Origin: Afipia sp. 1NLS2
Lineage (GTDB): Bacteria; Pseudomonadota; Alphaproteobacteria; Rhizobiales; Xanthobacteraceae
Assembly (NCBI RefSeq): GCF_000178995.1
Contig: NZ_ADVZ01000002.1
Location: 496,001 to 560,000 of the forward strand
Length of the DNA: 64,000 bases
Direction of reading: 5' to 3'
In this document: positions 54,411-63,174 of the stretch, piece after piece
Numbering within the stretch: the first letter of the stretch is position 1
Layout of the letters: every line of letters begins with the position of its first letter
The notes under the pieces: generated by a model
The model's database searches: none
The model's input: only the letters and a program-made list of their open reading frames with translations
What the model was told of the DNA's origin: nothing
Position numbers and translations under genes: made by a program

Positions 54411-55138
54411 GGTCTGATCCGGGTGTAGGTTTGCACGACAAGATCGGAGAACAGGACGTATCCAGCGATTCCACACAGCGCGATCTTCACTAGCGTAGGC
54501 ACGTTGAAGTCCACCACGACCGTGAAAATCGTCAGCACCGCCCAGATGCCGATCAGGGCCAATGTCAGTGGCCGCCAGCGCAACGTGCGCAGCGGATGCA
54601 GAGTGTGAAACGGCACGAATGTTAAACCTACGAAGACAGCCAACACGATGGTCCCAAGAACGGGAGATGGCTTGAGCAGTTGGAGATAGAACGCCGCCGC
54701 ATTCCACAGCGCGGGAAAGCCGCGGAAGTGGTTGTCGTCGGTCTTCATGCGCCGGTCGGCGAAATAGAGCGCCCCCGAGATGACAATGGCGACCCCAATC
54801 AAGGGCGCCGCCACAGGCAACAGCAATTTGCTCGCCATGATCGCATAGGCCGGGACGAACACATAAGTCAGAAAATCGATCACGAGATCCAGCGTATCGC
54901 CCGACCAGTCAGGCAACACATCGGCAACGTTGAAGCGGCGCGCGATCGGTCCGTCGATGCCATCGACGAAAAGTGCCAGCCCAAGCCAGACAAACATCAT
55001 CGACCAGTGTTCGCGAACGGCCTCCAGCAGGGCCAGCAAGGCCAGCGCCGCTCCAGAAGCGGTCAACAGATGAACCGCGAACGCGCGCGCCCGCGTGGAC
55101 GCGTCAGAGCTCCGGGATGGGGCATGCGAGTCGGTCAT
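54407..55138 (-). CDS. pcs: Phosphatidylcholine synthase
   Basis: 243 aa. CDP-alcohol phosphotransferase with the motif DGIDGPIARR...GDTLDLVID (D-G-x2-A-R ... D-x3-D), about residues 59-90. Seven or eight helices. Pcs joins choline with CDP-diacylglycerol in one step, a pathway known from rhizobia, Brucella and other alphaproteobacteria, which supports the taxonomic placement. TerC follows with an ATGA overlap. Confidence 0.9.
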   Translation of the reverse strand: MTDSHAPSRSSDASTRARAFAVHLLTASGAALALLALLEAVREHWSMMFVWLGLALFVDGIDGPIARRFNVADVLPDWSGDTLDLVIDFLTYVFVPAYAIMASKLLLPVAAPLIGVAIVISGALYFADRRMKTDDNHFRGFPALWNAAAFYLQLLKPSPVLGTIVLAVFVGLTFVPFHTLHPLRTLRWRPLTLALIGIWAVLTIFTVVVDFNVPTLVKIALCGIAGYVLFSDLVVQTYTRIRP

Positions 55139-55247
55139 CCACCCCCATGACTAACAGGATTGTGTTGAGCTTGCACTGCAACTCTTGCGCTCGGAAGCCG
55201 CCGTTCCCAACATCGACCCGTGCCGAAAAAGCTGTTATCGCACCCTC

Positions 55248-56441
55248 ATGGACACTCCCGGTTCCCCTCATTTTGCCGTTGCCATCGTCGGTGGCGGCCC
55301 TGTCGGCCTCGCCGCCGCCATCGGACTTGCGCAGAACGGCGTTCCCACCACCCTGGTCGCCCGCAAGGTCGTCTATAGCGACAACCGCACCACTGCCCTG
55401 CTCGGCGGCTCGATCGATTTCCTGATGTCGCTGGAGGTCTGGCCCCGCTGCGAACAGCAGGCGGCCGCGCTGCGGGTGATGCGGCTGATCGACGATACCG
55501 GACGGCTGGTGCGCGCGCCCGAGGTCCGGCTGTCGGCTCACGAGATCGGCGAGGAGGCGTTCGGCTACAACATCGAGAACCGAATCCTCGTTGCGGCACT
55601 TGAGGCACGCGCCTCCGAATTGCCGGAGCTCGTTCGCTACGATGATGACGCCAGGGCGATCCATGGCGGCGACACCAGCGCAGACATCGAGACGAAGATC
55701 GGCACTCATCTCAGCGCCTCAATCGTCGGCGGCGCCGACGGGCGTAATTCGTTGGCGCGCCGGAGCGCGGGCATCGAGCTGCGCACGCGTACCCTTGAGC
55801 AGGCCGCCGTCACCTTCAACACGGCGCACACCAGGCCTCACGACAACATCTCGACCGAATTTCATACGCCGCATGGCCCGCGCGTCTTTGTGCCGCTGCC
55901 GGGCCTACGATCGAGCATCGTCTGGGTCACGACGCCGGATGAGGCCGCGACCTTGCGATCGCTGTCCGACGATGAGCTCGGCTTGCGCGCCGAGCGTCAG
56001 GCGCACTCGATCCTCGGCAAGATGCGCGCGGAGGGAGAGCGTCACGTTTTCCCGCTGACGATGCGAAACCCTGCCATGCTTGCCACGCGCCGTATCGCCC
56101 TGCTTGGCGAAGCTGCCCATGTCTTTCCGCCAATCGGCGCGCAAGGGCTCAATCTCGGATTGCGCGATGCTGCCGATTTCGTGCAGGTCGTCACGGCTGC
56201 CCATCAGGCCGGCACAGACCCCGGCTCGGATGACGTGATGTCGCAATACTCACGGAGCCGCCGCGCCGATATCGCCAGCCGCACGGCAGTGATCGACGTC
56301 GCCAATCGCTCGCTGCTCAGCGATTTCCTGCCCGTGCAGATGATGCGGGCGGCAGGCCTTCATCTTCTCAATATCGCCGATCCGATACGCCGTTTCGCCA
56401 TGCGCGAGGGGCTCGCCCCTTGGTGGCGACGCTCAGCCTGA
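55248..56441 (+). CDS. UbiH/UbiF-family FAD monooxygenase
   Basis: 397 aa from the ATG at 55248. FAD GxGxxG site VAIVGGGPVGLAAAIGL (about 11-27), the DG motif GADGRNSLARRSAGI and the second FAD motif RIALLGEAAHVFPPIGAQGLNLGLRD (read here in part: GEAAHVFPPIGAQGLN). Enzymes of this class hydroxylate the ubiquinone ring. Position (C5, C6 or C1) cannot be assigned. A short 3' neighbour, hspQ, follows in the same direction. Confidence 0.88.
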   Translation: MDTPGSPHFAVAIVGGGPVGLAAAIGLAQNGVPTTLVARKVVYSDNRTTALLGGSIDFLMSLEVWPRCEQQAAALRVMRLIDDTGRLVRAPEVRLSAHEIGEEAFGYNIENRILVAALEARASELPELVRYDDDARAIHGGDTSADIETKIGTHLSASIVGGADGRNSLARRSAGIELRTRTLEQAAVTFNTAHTRPHDNISTEFHTPHGPRVFVPLPGLRSSIVWVTTPDEAATLRSLSDDELGLRAERQAHSILGKMRAEGERHVFPLTMRNPAMLATRRIALLGEAAHVFPPIGAQGLNLGLRDAADFVQVVTAAHQAGTDPGSDDVMSQYSRSRRADIASRTAVIDVANRSLLSDFLPVQMMRAAGLHLLNIADPIRRFAMREGLAPWWRRSA

Positions 56442-56514
56442 CCGGGGTCAGGCGCCCAGATTTGTGATATTTCTCCAAGCAACAGCCACAATTTCGATCT
56501 ACCGCAGACTCACG

Positions 56515-56844
56515 ATGAAAGCACGAACCGCTAAATTCCAGATCGGCCAGGTTGTCCGTCACCGCTCCTTTTCATTCCGGGGCGTGATCTTCGACATCGA
56601 TCCTGAATTCAACAACACCGAAGAATGGTGGCTCTCGATTCCCGAGGAGATGCGTCCGCACAAGGACCAGCCGTTCTACCATCTGCTGGCCGAGAACTCG
56701 GACTCCGAATACATCGCCTATGTCTCAGAGCAGAACCTGCTGCCGGATGAGACCGGTGATCCGGTTCGCCACTCGCAGGTGTCGGAAATCTTCATCAAGG
56801 ACAAGGCGGGCGGATATCGCCAGCGCAACCTGTCGCTGAACTAA
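56515..56844 (+). CDS. hspQ: Heat shock protein HspQ
   Basis: 109 aa from the ATG at 56515. The HspQ/YccV-like fold is recognised by FQIGQVVRHRSFSFRGVIFDIDPEF and NTEEWWL, and by QPFYHLLAENSDSEYIAYVSEQNLL. HspQ is a small haemimethylated-DNA-binding protein that also acts as a specificity enhancer for Lon protease. It ends just before a strong terminator. Confidence 0.93.
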   Translation: MKARTAKFQIGQVVRHRSFSFRGVIFDIDPEFNNTEEWWLSIPEEMRPHKDQPFYHLLAENSDSEYIAYVSEQNLLPDETGDPVRHSQVSEIFIKDKAGGYRQRNLSLN

Positions 56845-56866
56845 CGACGCCCTGTTCTCATTGAGC

Positions 56867-56904
56867 CAATAAAAAAGCGCGCATTCCTGCGCGCTTTTTT
56901 ATTG
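56867..56904. terminator. Bidirectional rho-independent terminator
   Basis: A 17-bp perfect stem with loop TTCC: CAATAAAAAAGCGCGCA and TGCGCGCTTTTTTATTG. The GC core is followed by a T-run on both strands, so it serves both hspQ (plus) and ialB (minus), whose ends face it. It is the clearest intrinsic terminator in the window. Confidence 0.95.
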
Positions 56905-56920
56905 ATTGCCTTCGCGGCCG

Positions 56921-57676
56921 TTACTTGTTGGCCGGCGGGGCGTTGGTCTGGCTCTCGAGCCGCTGGCGGGCTTCCGCCGCGCGCTTCTGCAACTCGTCCT
57001 GAAGCTTCTTCTGGTTCTCCTCGAACACCTTCGGGTCGGTCGGAGGACCGTCATAGGCCTTGGCGAACTCGGCCAGCGGCAGCGGCAACGTCAGCGGCGC
57101 GCCGTTGGAGTTGATCGCCTGCACGACGAGGTTCTGGCCCTTCTTCATGTGGTTCAGAAGATCGGGGGTGACTTCGTAATCGGACATGCAGCCATTGGCG
57201 AAGCAGATCACATAGGGGCTCTGCAGCGGCGGGTTGCTGTCGACGACGATACGGGTGCCGTAGGCGAGTTGCATACCGAGCGGCAGCGTCACGCGCAGGA
57301 TCTTCTTCGGCTCGCCTTCCGGCTCGATGATGACGGCTGCAATGACGGGCTGGCCGGACTCAATGCGGCCGTCCTTGCCGGTGAAGCAGACCTGCTTGGC
57401 GTTGGCATCCTGACCCTTGAGACAGAACTTGGTCCACTGGCCGTAAATAAGCTGAACCTGCTGCTCAGGCTGCTGCTGGCCCTGCGCGGGCTGCTGAGGC
57501 TGGGCGGGTGCCGCCTTCGGAGCCGCTTTCGGCGCAGCCTTGCCCTTGGCGGCTGGCTGGGCCTGAGCGCTCGCATCGGCCACCGGCAGGGCGATCATGG
57601 CCGCGGCGGCCAGAAATGCTGCGGCGAACCTCCGTCCACGCGGCGCGGCCTGCGCGGCCAAGTTCCGGAAATTCAT
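56921..57676 (-). CDS. Invasion-associated locus B (IalB) family protein
   Basis: 251 aa. Signal peptide (FAAAFLAAAAMIALPVADASAQA) then an A/P/K/Q-rich linker of about 40 residues and the IalB domain: YGQWTKFCLKGQ, QVCFTGKDGRIESGQ, and a C-terminal CFANGCMSDYEVTPDLL. The cysteine pairs should form disulfides. IalB was first described in Bartonella and is widespread in alphaproteobacteria, including non-pathogens; a periplasmic or membrane role is assumed. It stands alone, transcribed toward the shared terminator. Confidence 0.88.
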   Translation of the reverse strand: MNFRNLAAQAAPRGRRFAAAFLAAAAMIALPVADASAQAQPAAKGKAAPKAAPKAAPAQPQQPAQGQQQPEQQVQLIYGQWTKFCLKGQDANAKQVCFTGKDGRIESGQPVIAAVIIEPEGEPKKILRVTLPLGMQLAYGTRIVVDSNPPLQSPYVICFANGCMSDYEVTPDLLNHMKKGQNLVVQAINSNGAPLTLPLPLAEFAKAYDGPPTDPKVFEENQKKLQDELQKRAAEARQRLESQTNAPPANK

Positions 57677-57933
57677 AGTGAAAACCCTTTCTGACTAAGC
57701 GCTGCCACCCTTATGGAGAGCGTCGCCGATGAGGCGCTGTCTCGGAGCCAAATAAGGCGGATGCGTGACAACACACGCGACTGATCGGAATCGCCCGCCT
57801 TCATACAACGGCAGGCGGAAAGATCAATGCCAACAATGATTTTTTGGGTTTTTGTCCTCTTGCCGGAAACCGTCCGGATGCCTCGTGATAGCGTTCTCCA
57901 TTGCCCTGCGAATCGCAAGGAACACGGGACCGA

Positions 57934-59754
57934 ATGAAAGCCCTCGCGCTCCGATGCCTCCTGCTGCCGCTTGTCGCCCTCCTCGGCGCAGCGCTTGTCG
58001 GTGCATGGGCGCAGGCTGAGCCGACGCCCTCGATTGCCATGCACGGCAAACCAGCGCTGCCAAACGACTTTAAGAATTTCCCCTATGCTAATCCAAACGC
58101 TCCAAAAGGTGGCCACCTCACTTGGGGCCTGCTCGGCACGTTCGACAGCCTGAATCCCTTCATCGTGAAGGGCATCGCGGTGCAGCAAATCCGCGGCTAC
58201 GTGGTCGAGAGCCTGATGGCGCGCAATAACGACGAGCCGTTCTCGCTCTACGGCCTGCTCGCCGACCGCATCGATACCGACGACGCCCGCAGCTATGTCG
58301 CCTTCCACATCAACCCGGCGGCACGGTTCTCGGACGGCACCCCCGTTACCGCGCAGGATGTGCTGTTCTCCTGGCAGTTGATGCGCGACCACGGCCGTCC
58401 CAACCACCGGCTCTACTATTCCAAGGTGAAAAACGCTCGCGCGCTCGACACGCAGACCGTCCGTTTTGATTTCGGCGGCGAGGCCGACCGCGAGCTGCCC
58501 CTGATCCTAGGCCTCATGCCGGTGTTCTCACAAAGAGCCGTCAATGTGGACACCTTCGAGGATACCTCGATGACCGCTCCACTCGGGTCGGGTCCCTACC
58601 GCGTCACGGACGTCCGGCCCGGCGCGAGCGTCACCCTGACGCGCAATCCGGACTATTGGGGCCGCGACCTGCCGGTGAACCGGGGCCTGTGGAATTTCGA
58701 TGAGGTGCGGCTCGACTTCTACCGCGAGGCCAATGGCGCCTTCGAAGCATTCAAGCGGGGACTGTACGATTTCCGCAATGAGAACGAGCCACTGCGCTGG
58801 CACGAGGGCTACGACTTCCCGGCCGCCCGCTCAGGTCAAGTGATCCGCGACACCATCAAGACCGGCACCCCGCGCCCATCGGAATTTCTGGTGTTCAATA
58901 CCCGCCATCCGGTCTTTGCCGATATCCGGGTCCGGCAGGCTCTGACACTGCTGTTCGATTTCGAATGGATCAACCGCAATTACTTCTTCGGCCTGTACAG
59001 CCGCTCGCCAAGTTATTTCGCGGGGTCGGAGCTATCTGCCGAAGGCCGTCCCGCCTCCGCCCACGAAAGGCAGTTGCTCGCGCCCTATGCCGCGAGCGTG
59101 CGGCCCGACGTCATGGACGGCAGCTACCGTTTGCCGGTAAGTGACGGCTCCGGCCGGGACCGGAAGGCATTGGGGACCGCGCTCACACTGCTCGAACAGG
59201 CCGGGTACGCGTTCAAGGGCACTCACCTACGCAATCGCAAAACCGGCGAACCGCTGACGTTTGAAATCCTGGTCAGTACCCGCGATCAGGAGCGGATCGC
59301 ACTCGCCTATTCACGCGACCTCAAGCGCGCGGGCATCGAGGTTTCCGTACGGGTGGTTGATGCGGTGCAGTTCGACCAGCGCCGCCTCGCCTACGATTTC
59401 GACATGATCCAGAACCGCTGGGACCAGTCGCTGTCCCCCGGCAACGAGCAGGCGTTCTACTGGGGCTCGCAGGCCGCCGAAACCCCCGGCACCCGCAACT
59501 ACATGGGCGCCCACGACCCCGCGATCGATGCGGCGATCAACGCCATGCTGGAGGCAAGGGAACGGCCGGACTTCGTCGATGCGGTCCGCGCCCTCGACCG
59601 CGTCCTGATGTCCGGGGCCTACGCAATTCCCTTGTACAACCCACCGGCGCAATGGATCGCGCGCTGGAATCGTATAAAATCTCCTACACATGCTGCGCTT
59701 TCCGGCTATCTTCCGGAAACGTGGTGGTTCAACTCGCAGAAACAGACTCCGTGA
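57934..59754 (+). CDS. YejA-like peptide/oligopeptide ABC binding protein
   Basis: 606 aa from the ATG at 57934 with AAGGAACACGGGA before it. Signal peptide (LLLPLVALLGAALVGAWAQA). Type II substrate-binding fold of the SBP_bac_5 family: FPYANPNAPKGGHLTWGLLG at the start, a middle SGPYRVTDVRPGASVTLTRNPDYWG and the C-terminal NRWDQSLSPGNEQAFYWGSQAAE. The long N-terminal lobe and FNPFYANPNAPKGG pattern fit the YejA subset that binds microcin C or larger peptides. The usual yejB, yejE and yejF partners are not adjacent. The next gene starts at a GTG overlapping its stop. Confidence 0.85.
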   Translation: MKALALRCLLLPLVALLGAALVGAWAQAEPTPSIAMHGKPALPNDFKNFPYANPNAPKGGHLTWGLLGTFDSLNPFIVKGIAVQQIRGYVVESLMARNNDEPFSLYGLLADRIDTDDARSYVAFHINPAARFSDGTPVTAQDVLFSWQLMRDHGRPNHRLYYSKVKNARALDTQTVRFDFGGEADRELPLILGLMPVFSQRAVNVDTFEDTSMTAPLGSGPYRVTDVRPGASVTLTRNPDYWGRDLPVNRGLWNFDEVRLDFYREANGAFEAFKRGLYDFRNENEPLRWHEGYDFPAARSGQVIRDTIKTGTPRPSEFLVFNTRHPVFADIRVRQALTLLFDFEWINRNYFFGLYSRSPSYFAGSELSAEGRPASAHERQLLAPYAASVRPDVMDGSYRLPVSDGSGRDRKALGTALTLLEQAGYAFKGTHLRNRKTGEPLTFEILVSTRDQERIALAYSRDLKRAGIEVSVRVVDAVQFDQRRLAYDFDMIQNRWDQSLSPGNEQAFYWGSQAAETPGTRNYMGAHDPAIDAAINAMLEARERPDFVDAVRALDRVLMSGAYAIPLYNPPAQWIARWNRIKSPTHAALSGYLPETWWFNSQKQTP

Positions 59755-61262
59755 CCGACGCGACGGACACTCCCGACACCAGCGTATCGATGCCGGACAG
59801 GTCCCCGACGCTGTACGACCTGTTCTCGCGCACGGCTGAACGCACGCCTGATGCGCTCGCTTTGTCTGATCCGCCCAACAAGCGCCGCACCACCGGCGAT
59901 GAGCCCGTCGAACTCACCTACGCGCAGGCCGAAACCGCGGTCGCCTCGCTGTCCTCGCAATTCATCCGCGCGGGCCTTCCGGCGGGCTCCATCGTCGCGG
60001 TGCAACTGCCCAACACCGTCGAATTTCCGCTGACGCTGCTCGCGGCATGGCGCGCGGGCCTCGTGGTGGCGCTGCTGCCGCAGCTCTGGCGGCAGGCCGA
60101 ACTGGCCGAGGCGCTCAACCGCGTCGGCGCACGCGCCATCATCACCTCGGGGCGGATCGAACTGATCGACCATGCCGACCTTGCCATGAATGCCGCTGCC
60201 GAGGCGTTCTCGATCCGGCACGTGATGGGCTTCGGCGAGGCGCTACCCGACGGCATGACGCCGCTCGACTGGCGGCAGCGGGAATCCTTTGCGCCCAATC
60301 TATCCATCAACGCACGCAAGGCCGCCGTCGCCTCGTTCGACATCACCCGGAACGGGATGGTCGCGGTGCCGCGCAGCCATGTGAACCTGATCGCGGGAGG
60401 GCTTGCCATCTACATGGAAAGCGCCCTTCCCTCCGCCGCGCAGATCGTCTCAACGGCGCTGCTCTCCTCGTTTGCAGGACTCACGTCATCCATCGTGCTG
60501 TGGCTGTTGAGCGGCGGCTCGTTGCGGCTGCATCATCCGTTCGACCCGCAGGTGCTGACTGACCAGATCCGCGCAGGCAATTGCGACACGCTGATCGCAC
60601 CCGCCGAACTCGCATTGCGGATGTCGGAATCCGCCGCCATCGACGCACAGCCATCACTGCGTCATGTCATCGGGCTGTGGCGAACGCCGGAGCGTGTGTC
60701 GGCCAGCCCGGACTGGAAGGCGAAGTCGGCAGCACTCACCGATGTCTATCTGTTCGGAGAAATGGGCCTGTTCGCGCTCAACCGCCTCGACGACGGCGCG
60801 GCCGCGCCGGTGACGCTGACCCATCACGACGCAGCCCGCGCTGGCGAATTGTTGCTGACGCCGAAAGGCACGCTCGGCTTGCGAGGGCCGATGGTGACGC
60901 TCGCGGCCTATCGCCCGCCGCCAAAGGCCGACACCTCCCTGATGAGAACTGAGCCCAGCGTCGACTATGTCGACACCGGCTATCCTGCCAAGCGCGCGGG
61001 CCAGGACGCTCACATCACGCTGACCGGCACGCCAGCCGGCATCGCCAATGTCGGCGGCTACCGGTTCCGCGAGGACGATCTCGAGCAATGGGCGCGCCGG
61101 CTCTCGCCCGGCACGGTGATGATGGCCCTGCCCGATCCCATCAACGGTTTCCGTCTCGCCGGGCGTTCGAATGAGAATGCCCGGGCACGCGGCGCGCTCG
61201 CGGAACTGGGGCTCAATCCGCTGATGACGGAAGCTTTCCGCCAGCGTGAGCGTCAAGCGTAA
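59751..61262 (+). CDS. Degenerate adenylate-forming (acyl-CoA synthetase-like) protein
   Basis: 503 aa from a GTG at 59751 that overlaps the previous stop (GTGA). The fold of class I adenylating enzymes is visible: TLYDLFSRTAERTPDALAL at the start, VQLPNTVEFPLTLLAAWRAG, and VGGYRFREDDLEQWARRL near the end. The P-loop TSGTTGxPK is replaced by FDITRNGMVAVPRSH, and the catalytic Asp of the YxTGD motif is lost (YVDTGYPAKR), while a Glu remains in YLFGEMG. It is thus likely non-catalytic or altered in activity. Translational coupling to a YejA-like gene is unusual. Confidence 0.75.
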   Translation: MTDATDTPDTSVSMPDRSPTLYDLFSRTAERTPDALALSDPPNKRRTTGDEPVELTYAQAETAVASLSSQFIRAGLPAGSIVAVQLPNTVEFPLTLLAAWRAGLVVALLPQLWRQAELAEALNRVGARAIITSGRIELIDHADLAMNAAAEAFSIRHVMGFGEALPDGMTPLDWRQRESFAPNLSINARKAAVASFDITRNGMVAVPRSHVNLIAGGLAIYMESALPSAAQIVSTALLSSFAGLTSSIVLWLLSGGSLRLHHPFDPQVLTDQIRAGNCDTLIAPAELALRMSESAAIDAQPSLRHVIGLWRTPERVSASPDWKAKSAALTDVYLFGEMGLFALNRLDDGAAAPVTLTHHDAARAGELLLTPKGTLGLRGPMVTLAAYRPPPKADTSLMRTEPSVDYVDTGYPAKRAGQDAHITLTGTPAGIANVGGYRFREDDLEQWARRLSPGTVMMALPDPINGFRLAGRSNENARARGALAELGLNPLMTEAFRQRERQA

Positions 61263-61361
61263 GTATTCATTACATTTTCGGGATTCATGGCAACTGGCGT
61301 TGACGGCGCATTAAGGCCGCATCCGGTAGGATGATGGCTGTTTTTGTGACCTGAGTAAAAG

Positions 61362-62603
61362 ATGTCCCAGTCCGGCCCCATCGTCGTCGTCTCCAACGGA
61401 ACATACGCCCCGCTCTACAAGGCGCTGTCGGCCGCGAAGATCTTTCCCGCCGTGGACAGCACATGGCAGGAGGCGGAAGCCGCAATCGCGCGCGTGAAAC
61501 CATGCGCAGTGATCGTCGCGGGAGCGCATGAGCCTGCCGCCATCGAAGACATCGCCCGCCGCGTCGAAACCTTAAGTCCCTACGTGCCGCTGATCGCACT
61601 CGATCCTGGAAGCATGCCTCTACCCCACAATGCGCTCCCGCTGACGGAGATCGGCGGCCGTGGCGCGCACAGGCTGGCCGCGCGCCTGAACGCCGCGCTG
61701 CGGCTGCGCGCCATGCACGCGACCGTATTACGGCGGGCGCGCGATACCAGGCTCACCGAATTGCAGATGCCCGCCGATGATCCACTGCAGGACGCAACCG
61801 TGCTGCTCGCCGGACGCGGGGGCTCGTTTCCCGCGTTGTCCGTTGCGCTGGGTGAACGGATGGGTATCGTCGGCGCGCTCAGCATCGAACAGGCGGCCAA
61901 GCATCTCAATGCACGCACGCTCGATGGCATCGTCATCGGCGGCGGATTCACGCAGCGCGTCGTCGAGGCATTCCTGCAAGTGCTGTCGGAGGACTCACGC
62001 CACCGCAATCTGCCGGTGATCGTCTCGGGCGTGCCGGTGTCGCTTCATCCTTATGACCTCCCCAACCTTGAATCCGGCGGCGCGGATGCTGCAGGCACAG
62101 TCGCCATCGCAGTTCCGCTGATCCGGCAAAAAGCTTTCGAGGCACGACTGGAGCGGGCTTCGCGCTCGATCGAAGCCGGCGGCCTGCTCGATCCGCGTAC
62201 CGGACTTCTGACCGAAGCCGCCTTCAGCCGCGATCTTTCACGCTCGATCGAGGACGCTCACGCACAGGGCGCAGGCCTGTCGGTCGCAAGCTTTAGCCTC
62301 TCCACTCATAACGATCGTTCGCGCTTCGACGCCGCCCGCATCATCGGCCAACTGATGCGGCGGATGGACTTCGGAACATTGCAGAGCGACGGAACCATCG
62401 TTGTCGCGTTCGCCGGAACGAGCATTGTCGATGCACGTTCCATCGCACGGCGCCTAGCCAGCGTTCTCAAGCAGACTGTCGTCGGACCGAAACCGAACGG
62501 CAAGCTCACATCCGATGTCGCAGTCACTTCGCTTCTGCCGAATGATTCCGAGGCATTGTTGCTTGCGCGCCTGCGTCTGGCCGACGCACAGGCCGCATCA
62601 TAA
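61362..62603 (+). CDS. Degenerate GGDEF-like regulator with response-regulator-like N-terminus
   Basis: 413 aa. The first about 270 residues form two Rossmann-like receiver-type domains (PIVVVSNGTYAPLYKALSAA and DATVLLAGRGGSFPALSVALGERM mark their starts) but no receiver Asp triad is convincing. The last 130 residues resemble a GGDEF domain: LLDPRTGLLTEAAFSRDL, then RRMDFGTLQSDGTIVVAF, where the GGDEF motif is replaced by SDGTI. It should therefore not make c-di-GMP, but could still bind a nucleotide or act as a scaffold. It follows the degenerate adenylate-forming gene by 99 nt, same strand. Confidence 0.65.
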   Translation: MSQSGPIVVVSNGTYAPLYKALSAAKIFPAVDSTWQEAEAAIARVKPCAVIVAGAHEPAAIEDIARRVETLSPYVPLIALDPGSMPLPHNALPLTEIGGRGAHRLAARLNAALRLRAMHATVLRRARDTRLTELQMPADDPLQDATVLLAGRGGSFPALSVALGERMGIVGALSIEQAAKHLNARTLDGIVIGGGFTQRVVEAFLQVLSEDSRHRNLPVIVSGVPVSLHPYDLPNLESGGADAAGTVAIAVPLIRQKAFEARLERASRSIEAGGLLDPRTGLLTEAAFSRDLSRSIEDAHAQGAGLSVASFSLSTHNDRSRFDAARIIGQLMRRMDFGTLQSDGTIVVAFAGTSIVDARSIARRLASVLKQTVVGPKPNGKLTSDVAVTSLLPNDSEALLLARLRLADAQAAS

Positions 62604-62679
62604 CGGCACTGATTTGGGCGCGGAACGAACACAACTCCTCTGCATTGGGCTCTCGTCAATCCAATTGAGGAGGTTGTCT

Positions 62680-63120
62680 ATGAAGAAAACTGTATTGCTC
62701 GGTCTCACCGCCGCATTGATCGCCGCACCGGCTTTCGCCCAGTCGACGATGAGTCCATCGACGTCTTCGTCCGCACCCGCCGCGACGACCGGCAGCGCGC
62801 CATCCTCGGCGCCAACCTTCGCGCGCGTTTCCAGCGACGAGATGTTTACTTCCAAGCTGAAGGGCCTGAACGTCTACAACCAGAACAATGAATCGATCGG
62901 CGAGATTTCCGATATCGCCATCACCAAGGACAATCAGGTGCAGGCGCTGATCCTGTCGGTCGGCGGCTTTCTCGGCATGGGCGAGCACTATGTCGCCGTC
63001 GCGCCGTCGTCGGTGCATGTGGCGTATGACCAGGCGAGCAAGAAGTGGAAGGCCACGATGAACACCACGAAGGAAGCGCTCAAGGCCGCGCCCGAGTTCA
63101 AATACCCGACCACGGGCTAA
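62680..63120 (+). CDS. Secreted PRC-barrel domain protein
   Basis: 146 aa from the ATG at 62680 with AGGAGG seven bases upstream. Signal peptide (VLLGLTAALIAAPAFAQS), a serine/alanine/proline linker, then a PRC-barrel domain (SKLKGLNVYNQNNESIGEISDIAI, QALILSVGGFLGMGEHYVAVA). PRC-barrel proteins of this type occur in the periplasm or outer membrane of many alphaproteobacteria; function is poorly known. It is followed by a candidate terminator and the convergent mfd gene. Confidence 0.85.
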   Translation: MKKTVLLGLTAALIAAPAFAQSTMSPSTSSSAPAATTGSAPSSAPTFARVSSDEMFTSKLKGLNVYNQNNESIGEISDIAITKDNQVQALILSVGGFLGMGEHYVAVAPSSVHVAYDQASKKWKATMNTTKEALKAAPEFKYPTTG

Positions 63121-63136
63121 ACCAGTTCATCACATC

Positions 63137-63164
63137 GGGGCGGCTGTCGCGAGGCAGTCGCCTC
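63137..63164. terminator. Candidate terminator between PRC-barrel and mfd genes
   Basis: GGCGGCTG (63139-63146) pairs with CAGTCGCC (63155-63162), one G-U in RNA, loop TCGCGAGG. On the plus strand TCTTCTTGAATTTT follows, a moderate U-rich tract, so it likely ends the PRC-barrel transcript. Confidence 0.6.
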
Positions 63165-63174
63165 TTCTTGAATT

